Counted from the first letter of the stretch, positions 16,856-27,766 are shown. The stretch: 64,000 bases of DNA from Sphingopyxis jiangsuensis (GCF_016734905.1 NZ_JAERPO010000001.1:1178001-1242000), one strand, 5' to 3'. The notes: generated from the letters alone by a model not told the origin. Program-made: numbers and translations.

Positions 16856-16934
16856 CGTCACCCCGGGCTTGACCCGGGGTCCCGCTGTCGGCCGCTCAAT
16901 TTAAAGCGGGACCCCGGGTCAAGCCCGGGGTGAC
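16856..16934. repeat. Inverted intergenic repeat, type A
   Basis: cgtcaccccgggcttgaccc is mirrored by gggtcaagcccggggtgac around a short centre. The same family appears at 17931-18005, 18781-18812 and 33148-33219. It lies between the divergent starts of recR and fmt. Confidence 0.9.
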
Positions 16935-16992
16935 AATTCAAGGAACCCATCGCCCTTGCACTCCCCCCCATCCTCCGCCAAAGCCCGCACCC

Positions 16993-17913
16993 ATGCGTAT
17001 CGCCTTCATGGGAACGCCGCCCTTTGCGGTGCCGACGCTCGCTGCGCTTCACGCGGCGGGGCATGATATTGCGGCGGTCTATACCCAGCCGCCGCGCCCC
17101 GCGCAGCGCGGCAAGAAGCTGCAGCAAAGCGCGGTCCACAATTGGGCCGAAGCGCACGGCCTGTCGGTGCGCACGCCCAAGAGCCTGAAGGATGCGACGG
17201 CGCAGGCCGAATTCGCCGCGCTGAACCTCGATGCCGCGGTGGTCGCGGCCTATGGCCTGATCCTGCCGCAAGCGATCCTCGACGCGCCGCGCCACGGCTG
17301 CCTCAACGTCCACGGTTCGGTCCTGCCGCGCTGGCGCGGCGCGGCGCCGGTGCAGCGCACGATCCTTGCGGGCGATGCCGAAACGGGCGTCACGATCATG
17401 CAGATGGACGCAGGGCTCGACACCGGCGGCATGCGGCTGATCGGGCGGACGCCGGTCGATGGCAAGAGTGCGGGCGACCTCACCGACGAACTTGCCGACA
17501 TGGGCGCGGCGCTGATGGTGCAGGCGCTCGGCAAGCTTACCGCCTATCCGCCCGAACCGCAGCCCGATGCGGGCGCGACGTACGCGGCCAAGATCGACAA
17601 GAGCGAGGCGCGGCTCGATTTCCTGACGAGCGCAGTGCAGGTCGAACGCCAGATTCGTGCCTTCAACCCGATGCCGGGCGCCTTTTTCGAACTCGACGGC
17701 GAGCGGTTCAAGATATTGGCGGCCGAGGTCGTGCATCCTGCCGACACGGTCGTCGGGGCCGCGCCGGGGGTGGCGCTCGACGATGCGCTCACCATCGCCT
17801 GCAACCCCGGCGCGATCCGCGCGACCCGCATCCAGCGCGCGGGCAAGCCCGCGATGGACGCGACGGAGCTGCTGCGCGGGCGGGCGATCGCCAAGGGAAC
17901 ACGGCTCGCATGA
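16993..17913 (+). CDS. fmt: Methionyl-tRNA formyltransferase
   Basis: Fmt formylates the initiator Met-tRNA using 10-formyl-tetrahydrofolate. The 306-residue protein has [16 protein letters not shown] at the N-terminus, the catalytic region [18 protein letters not shown] near residue 108 (Asn, His and, later, Asp in [11 protein letters not shown]), and the C-terminal tRNA-binding domain. The start at 16993 matches the family; earlier in-frame codons are repeat and spacer. It is followed by a type A repeat and truA. Confidence 0.96.
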   Translation: MRIAFMGTPPFAVPTLAALHAAGHDIAAVYTQPPRPAQRGKKLQQSAVHNWAEAHGLSVRTPKSLKDATAQAEFAALNLDAAVVAAYGLILPQAILDAPRHGCLNVHGSVLPRWRGAAPVQRTILAGDAETGVTIMQMDAGLDTGGMRLIGRTPVDGKSAGDLTDELADMGAALMVQALGKLTAYPPEPQPDAGATYAAKIDKSEARLDFLTSAVQVERQIRAFNPMPGAFFELDGERFKILAAEVVHPADTVVGAAPGVALDDALTIACNPGAIRATRIQRAGKPAMDATELLRGRAIAKGTRLA

Positions 17914-17930
17914 CCATGTTCCTCCCCCCT

Positions 17931-18005
17931 CGTCACCCCGGACTTTATCCGGGGTCCAGTCGCACGACGGTGGAAAAATGGCCCCCGGATCGAGTCCGGG
18001 GCGAC
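17931..18005. repeat. Inverted intergenic repeat, type A
   Basis: cgtcaccccggactttatcc and ggatcgagtccggggcga are inverted arms. The element lies between fmt and truA on the same strand and ends 23 bases before the truA ATG. Confidence 0.85.
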
Positions 18006-18028
18006 GGCAATGGGCAATGGAAACGCCC

Positions 18029-18769
18029 ATGACCCGCTTCGCCCTCACCATCGAATTCGACGGCCGCCCCTTCATGGGCTGGCAGCGCCAGTCGCACGGT
18101 CCCAGCGTCCAGCAGGCGATCGAGGAAGCGGTGACGCGCATCACCGGCGAGGAGGCCGCGGTGCATGGCGCGGGGCGCACCGACGCGGGGGTCCATGCGA
18201 TCGCGATGCGCGCGCATGTCGACATCGACAAACCGCTCACGCCCTTCCGGCTGATGGAGGCGCTCAACGCGCAGCTTCGCCCTGCTCCCGTCGCGATCCT
18301 CGCGTGCGAGGAAGTGGCCGACGACTGGCACGCGCGATTCTCGTGCATCGGGCGCGCCTATGAATATCGCATCGTCAATCGCCGCGCGCCGCTGACGTGG
18401 GACAAGGGACTGTCGTGGCAGTTCGCCAAACCGCTGGATGCCGAGGCGATGCACGGCGCGGCACAAGCGCTCGTCGGACGCCATGATTTCACGACCTTTC
18501 GCTCGGTGCATTGCCAGGCCGAAAGCCCGGTCAAGACGCTCGACCGGATCAACGTCAGTCGCCACGGTGACGAGATCATCATCGAGACGGCGGCGCGCAG
18601 CTTTCTCCACCACCAGGTGCGCTCGATGGTCGGTTGCCTGTCAATGGTCGGCGAAGGCAAATGGTCGGCGCGCGATTTGAAGGCTGCGCTCGATGCCGCG
18701 GACCGCAGCGCGCTCGGCCTGAACGCACCGCCTGACGGGCTCTATTTCGTCGAGGCGCGCTATCCATAA
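18029..18769 (+). CDS. truA: tRNA pseudouridine(38-40) synthase
   Basis: TruA isomerises uridines 38-40 in the anticodon stem. The 246-residue protein starts [21 protein letters not shown]. It contains the catalytic Asp52 in [11 protein letters not shown], then LNAQLRP, and [15 protein letters not shown] near the C-terminus. Another ATG lies four codons upstream at 18017; the later one matches the family N-terminus. It follows fmt after a repeat element, so readthrough from fmt may drive it. Confidence 0.96.
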   Translation: MTRFALTIEFDGRPFMGWQRQSHGPSVQQAIEEAVTRITGEEAAVHGAGRTDAGVHAIAMRAHVDIDKPLTPFRLMEALNAQLRPAPVAILACEEVADDWHARFSCIGRAYEYRIVNRRAPLTWDKGLSWQFAKPLDAEAMHGAAQALVGRHDFTTFRSVHCQAESPVKTLDRINVSRHGDEIIIETAARSFLHHQVRSMVGCLSMVGEGKWSARDLKAALDAADRSALGLNAPPDGLYFVEARYP

Positions 18770-18780
18770 CAGCCGCGCTT

Positions 18781-18875
18781 CGTCACCCCGGACTTGATCC
18801 GGGGTTCATGACGGCAACGCCGCGGTGATGCCGGATCAAGCCTGTCCTGAGCATGTCGAAGGGTCCGGCATGCCG
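18781..18875. repeat. Type A repeat arm plus a partly related block
   Basis: cgtcaccccggacttgatcc is a type A arm. It is followed by ccggatcaag and then by cctgtcctgagcatgtcgaa, a sequence not otherwise seen in the window. The element looks like a mosaic of repeat pieces after truA. Confidence 0.6.
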
Positions 18876-18895
18876 AAAGAATATCACGGGCGACG

Positions 18896-18926
18896 AAAAA
18901 GGGCGGCCCCGCAGGACCGCCCTTTT
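18896..18926 (-). terminator. Rho-independent terminator (carD; usable in both directions)
   Basis: The stem GGGCGG (18901-18906) / CCGCCC (18917-18922) is flanked by AAAAA on the left and TTTT on the right. It lies 20 bases past the carD stop and faces the end of truA on the other side. Confidence 0.85.
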
Positions 18927-18946
18927 GTTGTGGCTATGCGCCCGGC

Positions 18947-19474
18947 TTACGCCTTTTCGGCGTAATAAAGCGGCGCATGTTCGTTCAGAATCTGCAGGAT
19001 CTTCGCCTGCGCGGTCTTTTCGTCGCTTTCCTCCATCGCGGCGAGTTCGCGCGCGAGGCGGCTCGACGCCGCTTCGAAGATCTGGCGCTCCGAATAGCTC
19101 TGTTCGGGCTGGTCATCGGCGCGGAACAGGTCGCGCGTCACTTCGGCGATCGACACGAGGTCGCCCGAGTTGATCTTCGCTTCATATTCCTGCGCGCGGC
19201 GCGACCACATGGTGCGCTTGACCTTCGGTTTGGTCGTCAGAACCTGCAAAGCTTCCTTCAGCGTCTTGTCCGACGACAATTTGCGCATGCCCACGCCCTC
19301 GGCCTTGTTGGTCGGGACGCGCAGCGTCATTTTTTCCTTTTCAAAGCGAAGGACATACAGCTCGAGCTGCATGCCGGCGATTTCCGACTTCTGCAGTTCG
19401 ATGACGCGCCCCACGCCATGCTTCGGATAAACGACATAGTCCCCAACTTCGAACAAAAGCGTGCTCGCGGACAT
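18947..19474 (-). CDS. carD: CarD family transcriptional regulator
   Basis: CarD/CdnL proteins bind the RNA polymerase beta subunit and stabilise open complexes, chiefly at rRNA and growth promoters. The 175-residue protein has the N-terminal Tudor-like RNAP-interacting domain (FEVGDYVVYPKHGVGRVIEL near residue 8, then LYVLRFEKEKMTLRVPTNKA) and a helical C-terminal DNA-binding domain (MWSRRAQEYEAKINSGDL). AGGAA lies six bases before the ATG. It is monocistronic, with its own terminator. Confidence 0.95.
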   Translation of the reverse strand: MSASTLLFEVGDYVVYPKHGVGRVIELQKSEIAGMQLELYVLRFEKEKMTLRVPTNKAEGVGMRKLSSDKTLKEALQVLTTKPKVKRTMWSRRAQEYEAKINSGDLVSIAEVTRDLFRADDQPEQSYSERQIFEAASSRLARELAAMEESDEKTAQAKILQILNEHAPLYYAEKA

Positions 19475-19784
19475 TCAGCTTCCTTTCTTTGGCCTCGCCG
19501 GACGGAAGAGCGCGTACAAACCGATGCCTCCGGCCCTTGTTGAAGGGGGATTGGACATGCGGGCGGCGCTAGCCTGTCAAACTGGCAAGGGATTCAGCTC
19601 CATCGGGAGCGCCGACCATGCCCGACCCGGCGAGGGGAAGAGGCAGAATGTCGGCGCGTTGATATTTATTATAACAGATTCGCAACAAAATTGCCACCCC
19701 CGCACGGAAATCTGCGGCAAGGCGCCTTGACGCCCGTGTGGACGCGTTTCACGTTGCAACGAAACAACAGATGGGGATGCTGGC

Positions 19785-20600
19785 ATGCACGATCAAGTGT
19801 GGTGGGTGACGGGCGCGTCGTCGGGAATCGGGGCAGCACTCGCCAGGGCGCTGTCGATTCGCGGGGCGCGGCTGATCCTGTCGGGGCGCAATGTCGCGGC
19901 ACTCGAAGCGGTTGCCGCCGAATGCGAAACGGCGACGATGATCCTTCCTTTCGAGGCGACCGACTATGCCGCGCTGCCGCAGCTTGCCGCGCGGGCGTGG
20001 GATTGGTGCGGGCGCATCGACGGCCTTGTCAACAACGCCGGCATTTCGCAGCGCAGCCTTGCGGTCGATACCGACTTTGCCGTCTATGAACAGATTGTCG
20101 CGGTCGATTTGCTCGCCCCGATCGCGCTGACGCAGCAGCTGTTGCCGCGCATGATCGCGGCGGGCGGCGGGCGGATCGTCGCCATCTCCAGCGTCGCGGG
20201 CATGGCGGGCGTGCCGCTGCGCAGCGCCTATTGCGCGGCAAAGCATGGGTTGATCGGCTATCATGACGCGGTGCGTGCCGAGAATGAACATCTGGGCCTG
20301 AACGTGCTCGTCGTTGCTCCGGGTTCGGTGCGAACGAACGTCAGCCGCAACGCACTCACCGCCCACGGCAGCGTGCGCGGGACGAGCGACAAGGCGATCG
20401 ACAATGGCCTCCCGCCCGAAGAGGCCGCGCGGCAGATATTGACCGCGCTCGACGAGGGCAAGCGCGAGATCGTCGTTGCCGAAGGGATGGAAGCCGCCAT
20501 CCCCGCCCTTCGCCGCAGCGACCCCGACGCGCTGTTCGACCGGATGAGCGCGATGGTGCAGGCAGGCTATGCGCAACAAATGGAAGCGACCGAGTCGTAA
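19785..20600 (+). CDS. SDR family NAD(P)-dependent oxidoreductase
   Basis: A 271-residue classical short-chain dehydrogenase. The cofactor motif TGASSGIG is at residues 9-16, NNAG near 80 and the catalytic Ser in ISSVAGM, with YCAAK supplying Tyr and Lys. The substrate cannot be read from the sequence. It stands alone, with a 310-base gap upstream and a terminator shared with the convergent hppA downstream. Confidence 0.88.
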   Translation: MHDQVWWVTGASSGIGAALARALSIRGARLILSGRNVAALEAVAAECETATMILPFEATDYAALPQLAARAWDWCGRIDGLVNNAGISQRSLAVDTDFAVYEQIVAVDLLAPIALTQQLLPRMIAAGGGRIVAISSVAGMAGVPLRSAYCAAKHGLIGYHDAVRAENEHLGLNVLVVAPGSVRTNVSRNALTAHGSVRGTSDKAIDNGLPPEEAARQILTALDEGKREIVVAEGMEAAIPALRRSDPDALFDRMSAMVQAGYAQQMEATES

Positions 20601-20659
20601 GGGCGGGTTAAGGTCAAAGCCTGACTTTCAATTCGCCGTAATCTCCGCTCTTCCCGCAA

Positions 20660-20691
20660 CAAAAAACCCCGCCGGATCGCTCCGGCGGGGT
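20660..20691 (-). terminator. Strong Rho-independent terminator of hppA
   Basis: A perfect 10-bp stem CCCCGCCGGA / TCCGGCGGGG with a 4-base loop is followed on the minus strand by six T. It lies 30 bases beyond the hppA stop and about 60 bases beyond the convergent SDR gene. Confidence 0.93.
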
Positions 20692-20720
20692 TCTTCGTCA
20701 CCAGCAAGGGGCAACGCAGC

Positions 20721-22838
20721 TTACGCCGCGCCGTGCGCCAGTGCCGCGAGGAGCAGGATCGCCACGATGTTGGTGATCTTGATCATCGGGTTCACCGCCG
20801 GACCCGCGGTATCCTTGTAGGGATCGCCGACGGTGTCACCGGTCACGGCCGCCTTGTGGGCTTCGCTGCCCTTGCCGCCGTGGTTGCCGTCTTCGATATA
20901 TTTCTTGGCATTGTCCCAAGCGCCGCCGCCCGAGGTCATCGAGATTGCGACGAACAGCCCGCCGACGATCACGCCGAGAAGCAACGCGCCGAGCGCCTCG
21001 AGCGCCGCAGCCGTACCCGCCACCCACTGGATGACGAAATAGACCACAATCGGCGCAAGTACCGGCAACAGCGAAGGAATGATCATTTCCTTGATCGCCG
21101 CCTTGGTGACGAGATCGACGGTGCGGGCATAATCGGGGCGGCTGGTGCCGTCCATAATGCCCTTGTTGTTCGCGAACTGGTCGCGGACGTCCTTCACCAC
21201 ATCGCCCGCCGCGCGGCCGACCGCGGTCATGCCCATAGCCCCGAACAGATAGGGCAAGAGCGCGCCGAGCAGCAGTCCGACGATGACATAGGGCGACGAC
21301 AGCGAGAAAGTCAGCGGCGCTTCGAGTCCGAGCGCAACCGAATATTCGGTGATGTCGGCGGTATAGGTTCCGAACAGCACCAGCGCGGCCAGGCCCGCCG
21401 AACCGATCGCATAGCCCTTGGTCACCGCCTTGGTCGTGTTGCCGACGGCGTCGAGCAGATCGGTCTTTTCCCGGACCGAATCATCGAGACCTGCCATTTC
21501 GGCGATGCCGCCGGCATTGTCGGTGACGGGGCCATAGGCGTCGAGAGCAACGACCATGCCCGCGAGCGCGAGCATCGCGGTGGCCGCAAAAGCGATGCCC
21601 ACAATACCTGCCGTCTGGAAGGCGACAACGATCCCGACGCAGATAACCAGCGTCGGCAGCGCGGTCGATTCAAGGCTGATCGCCAGCCCCTGAATAACGT
21701 TCGTGCCGTGGCCCGTTTCCGATGCCTTGGCGATCGAGCGCACGGGACGATAATTTGTGCCGGTATAATATTCGGTGATCCAGATGATCAGCCCCGTGAT
21801 GACGAGACCAAGCAGCGAACAGAAGAAAAGGTCGCTGCCGTTGAACGTCGTGCCGGTAATGTCGGTGGCCATGTCGCCGGCCAGCGCATAGCTGGTCGAG
21901 AACCAGATCGCCGGGATCGACAGCACCGCGGTGACAAGGAAGCCCTTGTACATCGCGCCCATCACGTTGGTCCCGTTGCCGAGACGGACGAAATAGGTGC
22001 CGATGATCGAGGTGATGATGCACACGCCGCCGATCAGCAGCGGCAACGTCATCAATGGCATCAACATATCGCCCGCACCCTTGAGCAACAAGGCGATCAG
22101 CACCATCGTCGCACCGACGGTGACGACATAGGTTTCGAAAAGGTCGGCGGCCATACCCGCGCAGTCGCCGACATTGTCGCCCACGTTATCGGCGATCACC
22201 GCTGGGTTGCGCGGATCGTCCTCGGGGATACCAGCTTCGACCTTGCCGACGAGGTCGGCGCCGACGTCCGCGGCTTTGGTGAAGATGCCGCCACCCAGAC
22301 GCGCGAAGATCGAGATGAGCGAAGCGCCGAACGCCAGCGCGACGAGCGCGTCGACGACGGTGCGATCATCGCCGCCAACGGTGAAGCCGCCGGGGCCGGT
22401 CAAATACCAGAAGAAGACCGAGATCGCGAGCAACGCAAGCCCCGCGACCAGCATACCGGTGATCGCGCCGGCGCGGAACGCCATGGTCAGCCCCGCCTGA
22501 AGGCCGGTCTGTGCCGCCGCCGCCGTGCGGACGTTGGCCTTGACCGAGATGTTCATGCCGACAAATCCCGCAACGCCCGACAGGACAGCGCCAATGACGA
22601 AACCCGTCGCTGAAATCGCGCCGAGAAACAGCCCGACGATGATCGCGACGACAACGCCGACGACAGCGATGGTGCGATATTGACGGCCCAGATACGCCTT
22701 GGCGCCTTCCTGAATGGCGCCGGCGATTTCCTGCATCTTTTCGTTACCGGCCGAGGCGCTGAGCACCTGCCGGGACGTGACAAAGCCATAGAGCACGGCC
22801 AATAGGCCGCACGCTATCGCGATCAAAACCGGATTCAT
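20721..22838 (-). CDS. hppA: Membrane-bound proton-translocating pyrophosphatase (K+-independent type)
   Basis: HppA couples PPi hydrolysis to proton export across the inner membrane, recovering energy from biosynthesis. The 705-residue protein has the expected roughly 16 membrane helices, the substrate-binding [19 protein letters not shown], and a later DNAGGIAEM with neighbouring acidic residues. [10 protein letters not shown] carries Lys where K+-dependent enzymes have Ala, which marks the K+-independent class. The ATG at 22838 follows GGAA. A strong terminator follows. thiL lies upstream on the same strand at a distance of about 185 bases. Confidence 0.96.
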   Translation of the reverse strand: MNPVLIAIACGLLAVLYGFVTSRQVLSASAGNEKMQEIAGAIQEGAKAYLGRQYRTIAVVGVVVAIIVGLFLGAISATGFVIGAVLSGVAGFVGMNISVKANVRTAAAAQTGLQAGLTMAFRAGAITGMLVAGLALLAISVFFWYLTGPGGFTVGGDDRTVVDALVALAFGASLISIFARLGGGIFTKAADVGADLVGKVEAGIPEDDPRNPAVIADNVGDNVGDCAGMAADLFETYVVTVGATMVLIALLLKGAGDMLMPLMTLPLLIGGVCIITSIIGTYFVRLGNGTNVMGAMYKGFLVTAVLSIPAIWFSTSYALAGDMATDITGTTFNGSDLFFCSLLGLVITGLIIWITEYYTGTNYRPVRSIAKASETGHGTNVIQGLAISLESTALPTLVICVGIVVAFQTAGIVGIAFAATAMLALAGMVVALDAYGPVTDNAGGIAEMAGLDDSVREKTDLLDAVGNTTKAVTKGYAIGSAGLAALVLFGTYTADITEYSVALGLEAPLTFSLSSPYVIVGLLLGALLPYLFGAMGMTAVGRAAGDVVKDVRDQFANNKGIMDGTSRPDYARTVDLVTKAAIKEMIIPSLLPVLAPIVVYFVIQWVAGTAAALEALGALLLGVIVGGLFVAISMTSGGGAWDNAKKYIEDGNHGGKGSEAHKAAVTGDTVGDPYKDTAGPAVNPMIKITNIVAILLLAALAHGAA

Positions 22839-23023
22839 GCGTGACTGTTCCTTCCCCATTGAGAAGGGCGAACGCAAGGATAGCAGTCGAGCCCGTCCGA
22901 CTTATTGATGCCGGTTCGCTCTCTCCCCTGATGCGACCGCCCCAAATTTGGACGCTGCGTTATGGGAAGAAAGCCCAGTCAGGGCAAGCCCGGTAATTCC
23001 TCGAAATTCCCGCCGATTCCGAA

Positions 23024-23953
23024 CTAGTGCGCGAAACCGAGACGGTCGGGCAGCGCGATGCGCCGCGCACGATGGGTCAGTGTGATTCCTTCGCCGACGC
23101 CGGCATGTCCCACCACGGTCACCGCGACCCCCAGCCCCGCGGCAATCTTGCGGATCGCCGCATCGGCCTCCGGCGCAGCGGCGAAGAAGAGTTGATAGTC
23201 GTCGCCCGCCGTCGCCGCCGCAAGCCGCGTATCGAGAACATCGGGCCGCACCGACAACAGCCCCTGCGACAGCGGAATATTTTCCAGCATCAGCGCGATC
23301 GCGCACCCACTCGCCTCGGCCATCCGCTCGGCGTCGATGAGCAGCCCGTCGGACAGGTCCATCATCGCATGAACATGCGGCGCCACCGCGAGACCGAAGG
23401 TGAGTTGCGGCTGCGGGCAAGCATAGGCAGCAAGGCACGCGTCGGCGGGGTCGACCTGCCCCAGCCGCATCGCCAGCCCGACACCCGCATCACCGATCGT
23501 CCCGGTGACCCACAGCCGGTCGCCGGGGCGCACACCGCTGCGCGACGGCGCGCCGCCCGTCGGCGCGCGTCCGATCGCGGTCAGCCCCAGGCTCCGTGGC
23601 GCGCCCGCCGGAGCGCGCACCGTGTCGCCGCCGATCAGGATGATGCCGAAATGGCGCAGCGCCTTGCCCAGCCCTTCGACGAAAGCCGCATCCCATTCGC
23701 TGTCGCCAAGGCTGTATCCGACAAGCACCCCAACCGGCGCCGCTCCCTTGGCGGCGAGATCGGACAGGTTCACCGCGACGAGCTTCCACGCAACATCCTG
23801 CGGCACATCGTCGGGCAGGAAATGCACGCCCTCGACGATCATGTCGTGCGTGAGCACCAGCCCTTCCCATACCGCCGCATCGTCGGTGAGCCCACGCGCG
23901 GCAGGGTCGGTCGCGATGCCGCGCAGACGCGCGATGAAATCGGGTTCGTTCAT
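23024..23953 (-). CDS. thiL: Thiamine-monophosphate kinase
   Basis: ThiL phosphorylates thiamine monophosphate to the diphosphate cofactor. The 309-residue protein has LTDDAAVW near residue 23 (metal and ATP binding), DMIVEGVHF, NLSDLAAKGA, GGDTVRAP and MDLSDGLLIDAERMAE, the standard order for the PurM-like fold. The frame stays open upstream of 23953 but the family N-terminus begins at MNEPDFIARLRG. It lies downstream of nusB after a type F repeat; nusB-thiL pairing is common. Confidence 0.95.
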   Translation of the reverse strand: MNEPDFIARLRGIATDPAARGLTDDAAVWEGLVLTHDMIVEGVHFLPDDVPQDVAWKLVAVNLSDLAAKGAAPVGVLVGYSLGDSEWDAAFVEGLGKALRHFGIILIGGDTVRAPAGAPRSLGLTAIGRAPTGGAPSRSGVRPGDRLWVTGTIGDAGVGLAMRLGQVDPADACLAAYACPQPQLTFGLAVAPHVHAMMDLSDGLLIDAERMAEASGCAIALMLENIPLSQGLLSVRPDVLDTRLAAATAGDDYQLFFAAAPEADAAIRKIAAGLGVAVTVVGHAGVGEGITLTHRARRIALPDRLGFAH

Positions 23954-23993
23954 CCTACCCTCTTGCCAATCCCGGGCATCTATCGTCGGCTCG

Positions 23994-24063
23994 GGGCGAG
24001 CGAAGACGTCCGTCGAAACTGCGCAAGACCGAGGGGCATCTCGACTACGCTCGATGCGAACGG
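23994..24063. repeat. Inverted intergenic repeat, type F (diverged)
   Basis: gggcgagcgaagacgtccgt and ggcatctcgactacgctcga correspond to the arms of the element at 9682-9758. It lies between nusB and thiL. Confidence 0.6.
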
Positions 24064-24068
24064 ACAGC

Positions 24069-24524
24069 TTATGCGGTGGTTCCCCGCACGTCCTTGCCGA
24101 TCGCGTCGAGCAGGCCGTTGGCAAAGCCCGCTTCGCGCCCGTCGAAGAACGCCTTGGCGACATCGACATATTCGCTGACCACCGCACCCACCGGCACGTC
24201 ACCGCGCGCGACCAGTTCATAGGCGCCGGCGCGCAATATCGCCTTCATCGTCCGGTCGAGCCGGTCCATCGTCCAGCCGCTCGCCAGCCGCGCCGTGATC
24301 GCGGCATCGACCTCGGTCATGCGCGCGAGTGCGCCTTTCACAATGTCGTCGAAGAAGGGAACGTCAGCCTCGGCATATTCGGCATCCTCGATGATCGCGC
24401 CGATACGGTGCTGGTGAAATTCGTGGACAAGCTGCGCGACCGGCGTGCCCTCCATCTCGTGCTGATAGAGCGCCTGGACAGCAGCAAGCCGGGCAGCGGA
24501 GCGGGATTGGGCGCGTTTGTTCAT
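24069..24524 (-). CDS. nusB: Transcription antitermination factor NusB
   Basis: NusB binds boxA RNA with NusE (S10) in rRNA antitermination. The 151-residue all-helical protein has SRSAARLAAVQALYQHEM near residue 8, RLASGWTMDRLDRTMKAILRAGAYEL near 85-110 and VGAVVSEYVDVAKAFFDGREAGFANGLLD near the end, all family hallmarks. It is in the run hisG-hisD-nusB-thiL, separated from hisD by a type B repeat. Confidence 0.95.
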   Translation of the reverse strand: MNKRAQSRSAARLAAVQALYQHEMEGTPVAQLVHEFHQHRIGAIIEDAEYAEADVPFFDDIVKGALARMTEVDAAITARLASGWTMDRLDRTMKAILRAGAYELVARGDVPVGAVVSEYVDVAKAFFDGREAGFANGLLDAIGKDVRGTTA

Positions 24525-24546
24525 GGTTTTTCGCTTTATCTCAAAT

Positions 24547-24623
24547 CGTCATTCCAGCGAAGGCCCGGATCTCGCCGGCGCGACATTTCGCAATGATGAG
24601 ATTCCGTCCTTCGCCGGAACGAC
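24547..24623. repeat. Inverted intergenic repeat, type B (diverged)
   Basis: cgtcattccagcgaaggccc and gtccttcgccggaacgac are the arms, with tctcgccgg in the centre as in the copy at 6096-6173. It lies between hisD and nusB. Confidence 0.75.
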
Positions 24624-24635
24624 AAATATTGGGGT

Positions 24636-25940
24636 TCAATGGTTGGTCTTGTTCAATCTGTTCCGAACACTAAGCGCGTGCGCGGGCAGCCCTTCTGCCT
24701 CGGCGAGCGCGACCGCCGCCGGTCCGATAGCGACGAGACTTTCGTCGTCGAGTGCAAGGAAGCTTGTGCGCTTCATGAAGTCGGTGACTGAAAGCCCGCT
24801 CGAAAAGCGTGCGCGGCGTCCGGTGGGAAGGACATGGTTCGGGCCGGCGACATAGTCGCCGATCGCCTCGGGCGTCTGGCGACCGAGGAAGACCGATCCC
24901 GCGTGCCGGACTTGTGCGAACAGCGCCTCGGCCTCGGCCGGATCGACCGCGAGTTCGAGATGTTCGGGCGCGAGCCGGTCGCACAGCGGGATCGCAGCAC
25001 CAAGCGTCGGCACGACGATCACTGCGCCATTGTCGGCCCAGCTCGCCTGCATCGTCGCCGCGGTCAACAGCGTCGGGATGACGTCTGCCACCGCCGCGGC
25101 CACGGCATCGGCGAATTCCGCGTCATCGGTGAACAGGATCGACTGGCTCGTCGGGTCGTGCTCCGACTGGCTCATCAGGTCAGCAGCGATGACATGCGGG
25201 TCGTTCCGGGAATCGGCGACGACGACGATCTCGCTCGGCCCCGCGACCATGTCGATGCCGACGACACCGTAAAGCTGGCGCTTCGCCTCGGCGACCCAGG
25301 CGTTACCCGGACCCGTGACGACATCGACCGGCGCGATACGCTCGGTACCATAGGCGAGCGCGGCGACCGCGTGTGCGCCGCCAACGCGCCAGATTTCGTC
25401 GACCCCGCCGATATGCGCGGCGGCCATCACGACCGGGTTGGCCCAGCCATCGGGTGTCGGCGTCACCATCACGATGCGCTCTACCCCCGCGACCTTCGCC
25501 GGAATGACGTTCATCAGCACCGAAGAAGGGTATGCGGCGCGCCCTCCCGGGACATAGACCCCTGCGGCATCGACCCCACGCCAGCGCGCACCGAGCCGCG
25601 CGCCCACCGCGTCGCGATAGTCGCGGTCCTCGGGCAATTGCGCGGCATGATAGGCACGAATACGCTCCGCCGCGAGGTCGAGCGCCACGCGCAGCTCGGG
25701 CGCCAGCGCCTCATAGGCCGCGGCGCATTCCTCCTTCGAAATGCTCCAGCCGCTCGCATCGAGATCGAAACGGTCGAAACGCGCGGTATAGTCGGCGAGC
25801 GCGGCGTCGCCCTCCGCCTTCACGCGCGCGATGATCGCCGCGACGTCGGCCGACACGTCGGACGCGCTCTCGCGCCGGTCGTGTACCAACGCGTCGAACG
25901 CCGCCGCAAAACCGGGATCGGAGGCGTCAAGCCGCCGCAT
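24636..25940 (-). CDS. hisD: Histidinol dehydrogenase
   Basis: HisD oxidises L-histidinol to L-histidine in two NAD-dependent steps. The 434-residue protein is full length and shows [20 protein letters not shown] near residue 124, [16 protein letters not shown] near 205, the metal and catalytic His region [11 protein letters not shown] near 258 and [19 protein letters not shown] near 370. Its start overlaps the end of hisG by 14 bases, so the two are translationally coupled. Confidence 0.97.
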   Translation of the reverse strand: MRRLDASDPGFAAAFDALVHDRRESASDVSADVAAIIARVKAEGDAALADYTARFDRFDLDASGWSISKEECAAAYEALAPELRVALDLAAERIRAYHAAQLPEDRDYRDAVGARLGARWRGVDAAGVYVPGGRAAYPSSVLMNVIPAKVAGVERIVMVTPTPDGWANPVVMAAAHIGGVDEIWRVGGAHAVAALAYGTERIAPVDVVTGPGNAWVAEAKRQLYGVVGIDMVAGPSEIVVVADSRNDPHVIAADLMSQSEHDPTSQSILFTDDAEFADAVAAAVADVIPTLLTAATMQASWADNGAVIVVPTLGAAIPLCDRLAPEHLELAVDPAEAEALFAQVRHAGSVFLGRQTPEAIGDYVAGPNHVLPTGRRARFSSGLSVTDFMKRTSFLALDDESLVAIGPAAVALAEAEGLPAHALSVRNRLNKTNH

Positions 25941-26589
25941 CGCCCTGCCCCGCTGCCGCGCGAAATTTTTCGACCAGTTCCGGCACTTCCGCCGAGCGCA
26001 GCTTGAACGCCGCGCGGTTGACGATCAGCCGCGCCGAAACCTCGCTGATGACGACCTGCTCCGCCAGCGCGTTTTCGACGAGCGTGCGCCCCGTCGAAAC
26101 CAGATCGACGATGTGCGAGGCGAGCCCCAGCTTCGGCGCGATTTCCATCGCGCCGTTCAGTTTGATGCACTCGGCCTGGATGCCCTGCGCCTCGAACCAG
26201 CGGCGCGTCGTCGCCGGATATTTGGTCGCAACGCGGATGTGGCTTTCGCCGATCCCCGGCGGCGCACTGCCCTCCGGCCCCGCGAGCGACAGGCGGCAAT
26301 GGCCGATGCCGAGGTCGACGGGGGCGTAGAGCTCCGAATAGGCGAATTCGTCGACGACGTCCGACCCGACGATGCCAAGCTGCGCCGCGCCATGCGCGAC
26401 GAAGGTCGCGACGTCGAACGCGCGCACGCGGATCAGCGAAATATGCGGCTGGTTGGTGCCGAACACGAGCGCGCGGCTCTTCTTGTCAAAGAAGTCTGCC
26501 GCAGGCTCGATCCCGACGCGCGCGAGCAGCGGCAGCGCCTCGTCGAGGATGCGTCCTTTCGGGATGGCAAAGATGATCGGTTCGGGCAT
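25927..26589 (-). CDS. hisG: ATP phosphoribosyltransferase, short form
   Basis: HisG condenses ATP with PRPP in the first step of histidine synthesis. At 220 residues it is the short form, which lacks the C-terminal ACT-like regulatory domain and normally needs HisZ as a partner; hisZ is not in this window. Motifs are [15 protein letters not shown] near residue 6, GSDVVDEF and the PRPP loop [16 protein letters not shown] near 165. The ATG at 26589 gives the standard N-terminus; a longer frame to 26628 would run into the divergent DUF2332 gene. Confidence 0.95.
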   Translation of the reverse strand: MPEPIIFAIPKGRILDEALPLLARVGIEPAADFFDKKSRALVFGTNQPHISLIRVRAFDVATFVAHGAAQLGIVGSDVVDEFAYSELYAPVDLGIGHCRLSLAGPEGSAPPGIGESHIRVATKYPATTRRWFEAQGIQAECIKLNGAMEIAPKLGLASHIVDLVSTGRTLVENALAEQVVISEVSARLIVNRAAFKLRSAEVPELVEKFRAAAGQGDAAA

Positions 26590-26627
26590 AAGCGAGGCGC
26601 ACATAAGCGGCAGCGGGAGAAAGGGCA

Positions 26628-27707
26628 ATGAGCGAGCGTATGCAGCCGGTCGAACTCAACGAGGCGGGACCCGCCGCCATCCGCGCCGCCTTTGCCAATC
26701 AGGTCGCCTATTGCCGCGCCAACGACGCCCCGATTACCGCGCGCATCGTCGCGGCGCTCGCGACCCTGCTCGACAAGCCCGCAACCGAATTTGCGCGGCG
26801 AATCGCGGCGTGGGAGGGCGCCCCGCTCGCCGATGCCCTGCCGCTGCGCGCCGCCGGCGGACTCCACGCGTTGCATCTCGGCGGCGTCGCCCCCGATCTT
26901 GCACCCATCTATGCCGATGCCGAGGACATCAACGACGCCGCGATCGTCGGCGCAGTCGTCGCGCATCACGAAGCCAGCCTGCTGCCGTGGCTCGATGGCC
27001 CGCCGCAAACGAACGAGGCGGGGCGCTCGTCGAACTTTATCGCCGCGATGCTCTGGCTCGCCGATCAGGGATTGCCGCCGCTGTTCGACTGTATCGAGAT
27101 CGGGTCGAGCGCGGGGATCAACCTGATGCTCGACCGCTATCATTACGACCTCGGCGGCGTGCAGGTGGGGCCGCATCCGGGCGTCATGGCGTTTACCCCC
27201 GAATGGCGCGGTCGCCATCCGCCGCAGCACGGCATCGGTTTTGCCGAGCTGAAGGGTTGCGACGTCGGACCGGTCGATCTCACCGATCCCGAACAGGCGC
27301 TGCGGCTCAAGGCCTATATCTGGCCCGAGCATCATGTGCGGTTCGAGCGGATGGAGGCGGCCATCGCCGCAGCCTATCGCGACCAGCCGAATCTCGTCCG
27401 CGCCAACGCCGCCGATTTCGTCGAAGCCGAACTCGCGCGCCCGCAAACCGAGGGCCGGACACGCGTGCTGATGCACTCGATCGTCTGGCAATATGTCCCC
27501 GCCGACCAGCAAGCGCGTGTTACCGCGGCGATGAAGGCCGCGGCCGCGCGCGCCACTCGCGAGCGGCCGCTCGCATGGATCGCGCTCGAAGCGAACCGTA
27601 CCGTCCACCACCATGAACTGGTCGTACGCCACTGGCCCGGCGATGGCGAACCCAGGATGCTCGCGCGCGCGCACGCCCATGGCGCGTGGATCGAATGGCT
27701 GGTCTAA
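26628..27707 (+). CDS. DUF2332 domain-containing protein
   Basis: A 359-residue soluble protein of the DUF2332 family, with no known biochemical role. Recognisable family blocks are FANQVAYC near the N-terminus, [20 protein letters not shown] near residue 160, and [12 protein letters not shown] near 280. The block around EIGSSAGIN resembles a Rossmann-type cofactor loop, and a methyltransferase-like fold is possible, but that is conjecture. GGGAGAAAGGG precedes the ATG. It diverges from hisG with a 38-base gap. Confidence 0.8.
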   Translation: MSERMQPVELNEAGPAAIRAAFANQVAYCRANDAPITARIVAALATLLDKPATEFARRIAAWEGAPLADALPLRAAGGLHALHLGGVAPDLAPIYADAEDINDAAIVGAVVAHHEASLLPWLDGPPQTNEAGRSSNFIAAMLWLADQGLPPLFDCIEIGSSAGINLMLDRYHYDLGGVQVGPHPGVMAFTPEWRGRHPPQHGIGFAELKGCDVGPVDLTDPEQALRLKAYIWPEHHVRFERMEAAIAAAYRDQPNLVRANAADFVEAELARPQTEGRTRVLMHSIVWQYVPADQQARVTAAMKAAAARATRERPLAWIALEANRTVHHHELVVRHWPGDGEPRMLARAHAHGAWIEWLV

Positions 27708-27766
27708 GGGGGCAGGCGAAGGTCGTGTCGAGGTGGTTCTGAGGGGATAGCCGATTGTCGCTCGCT

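Noticed and set aside
20733..22613. Long plus-strand reading frame (626 codons) opposite hppA
   Set aside because: It is rich in Arg, Asp, Gln and His, a typical antisense shadow of a high-GC gene, while the minus strand encodes a complete, recognisable pyrophosphatase.
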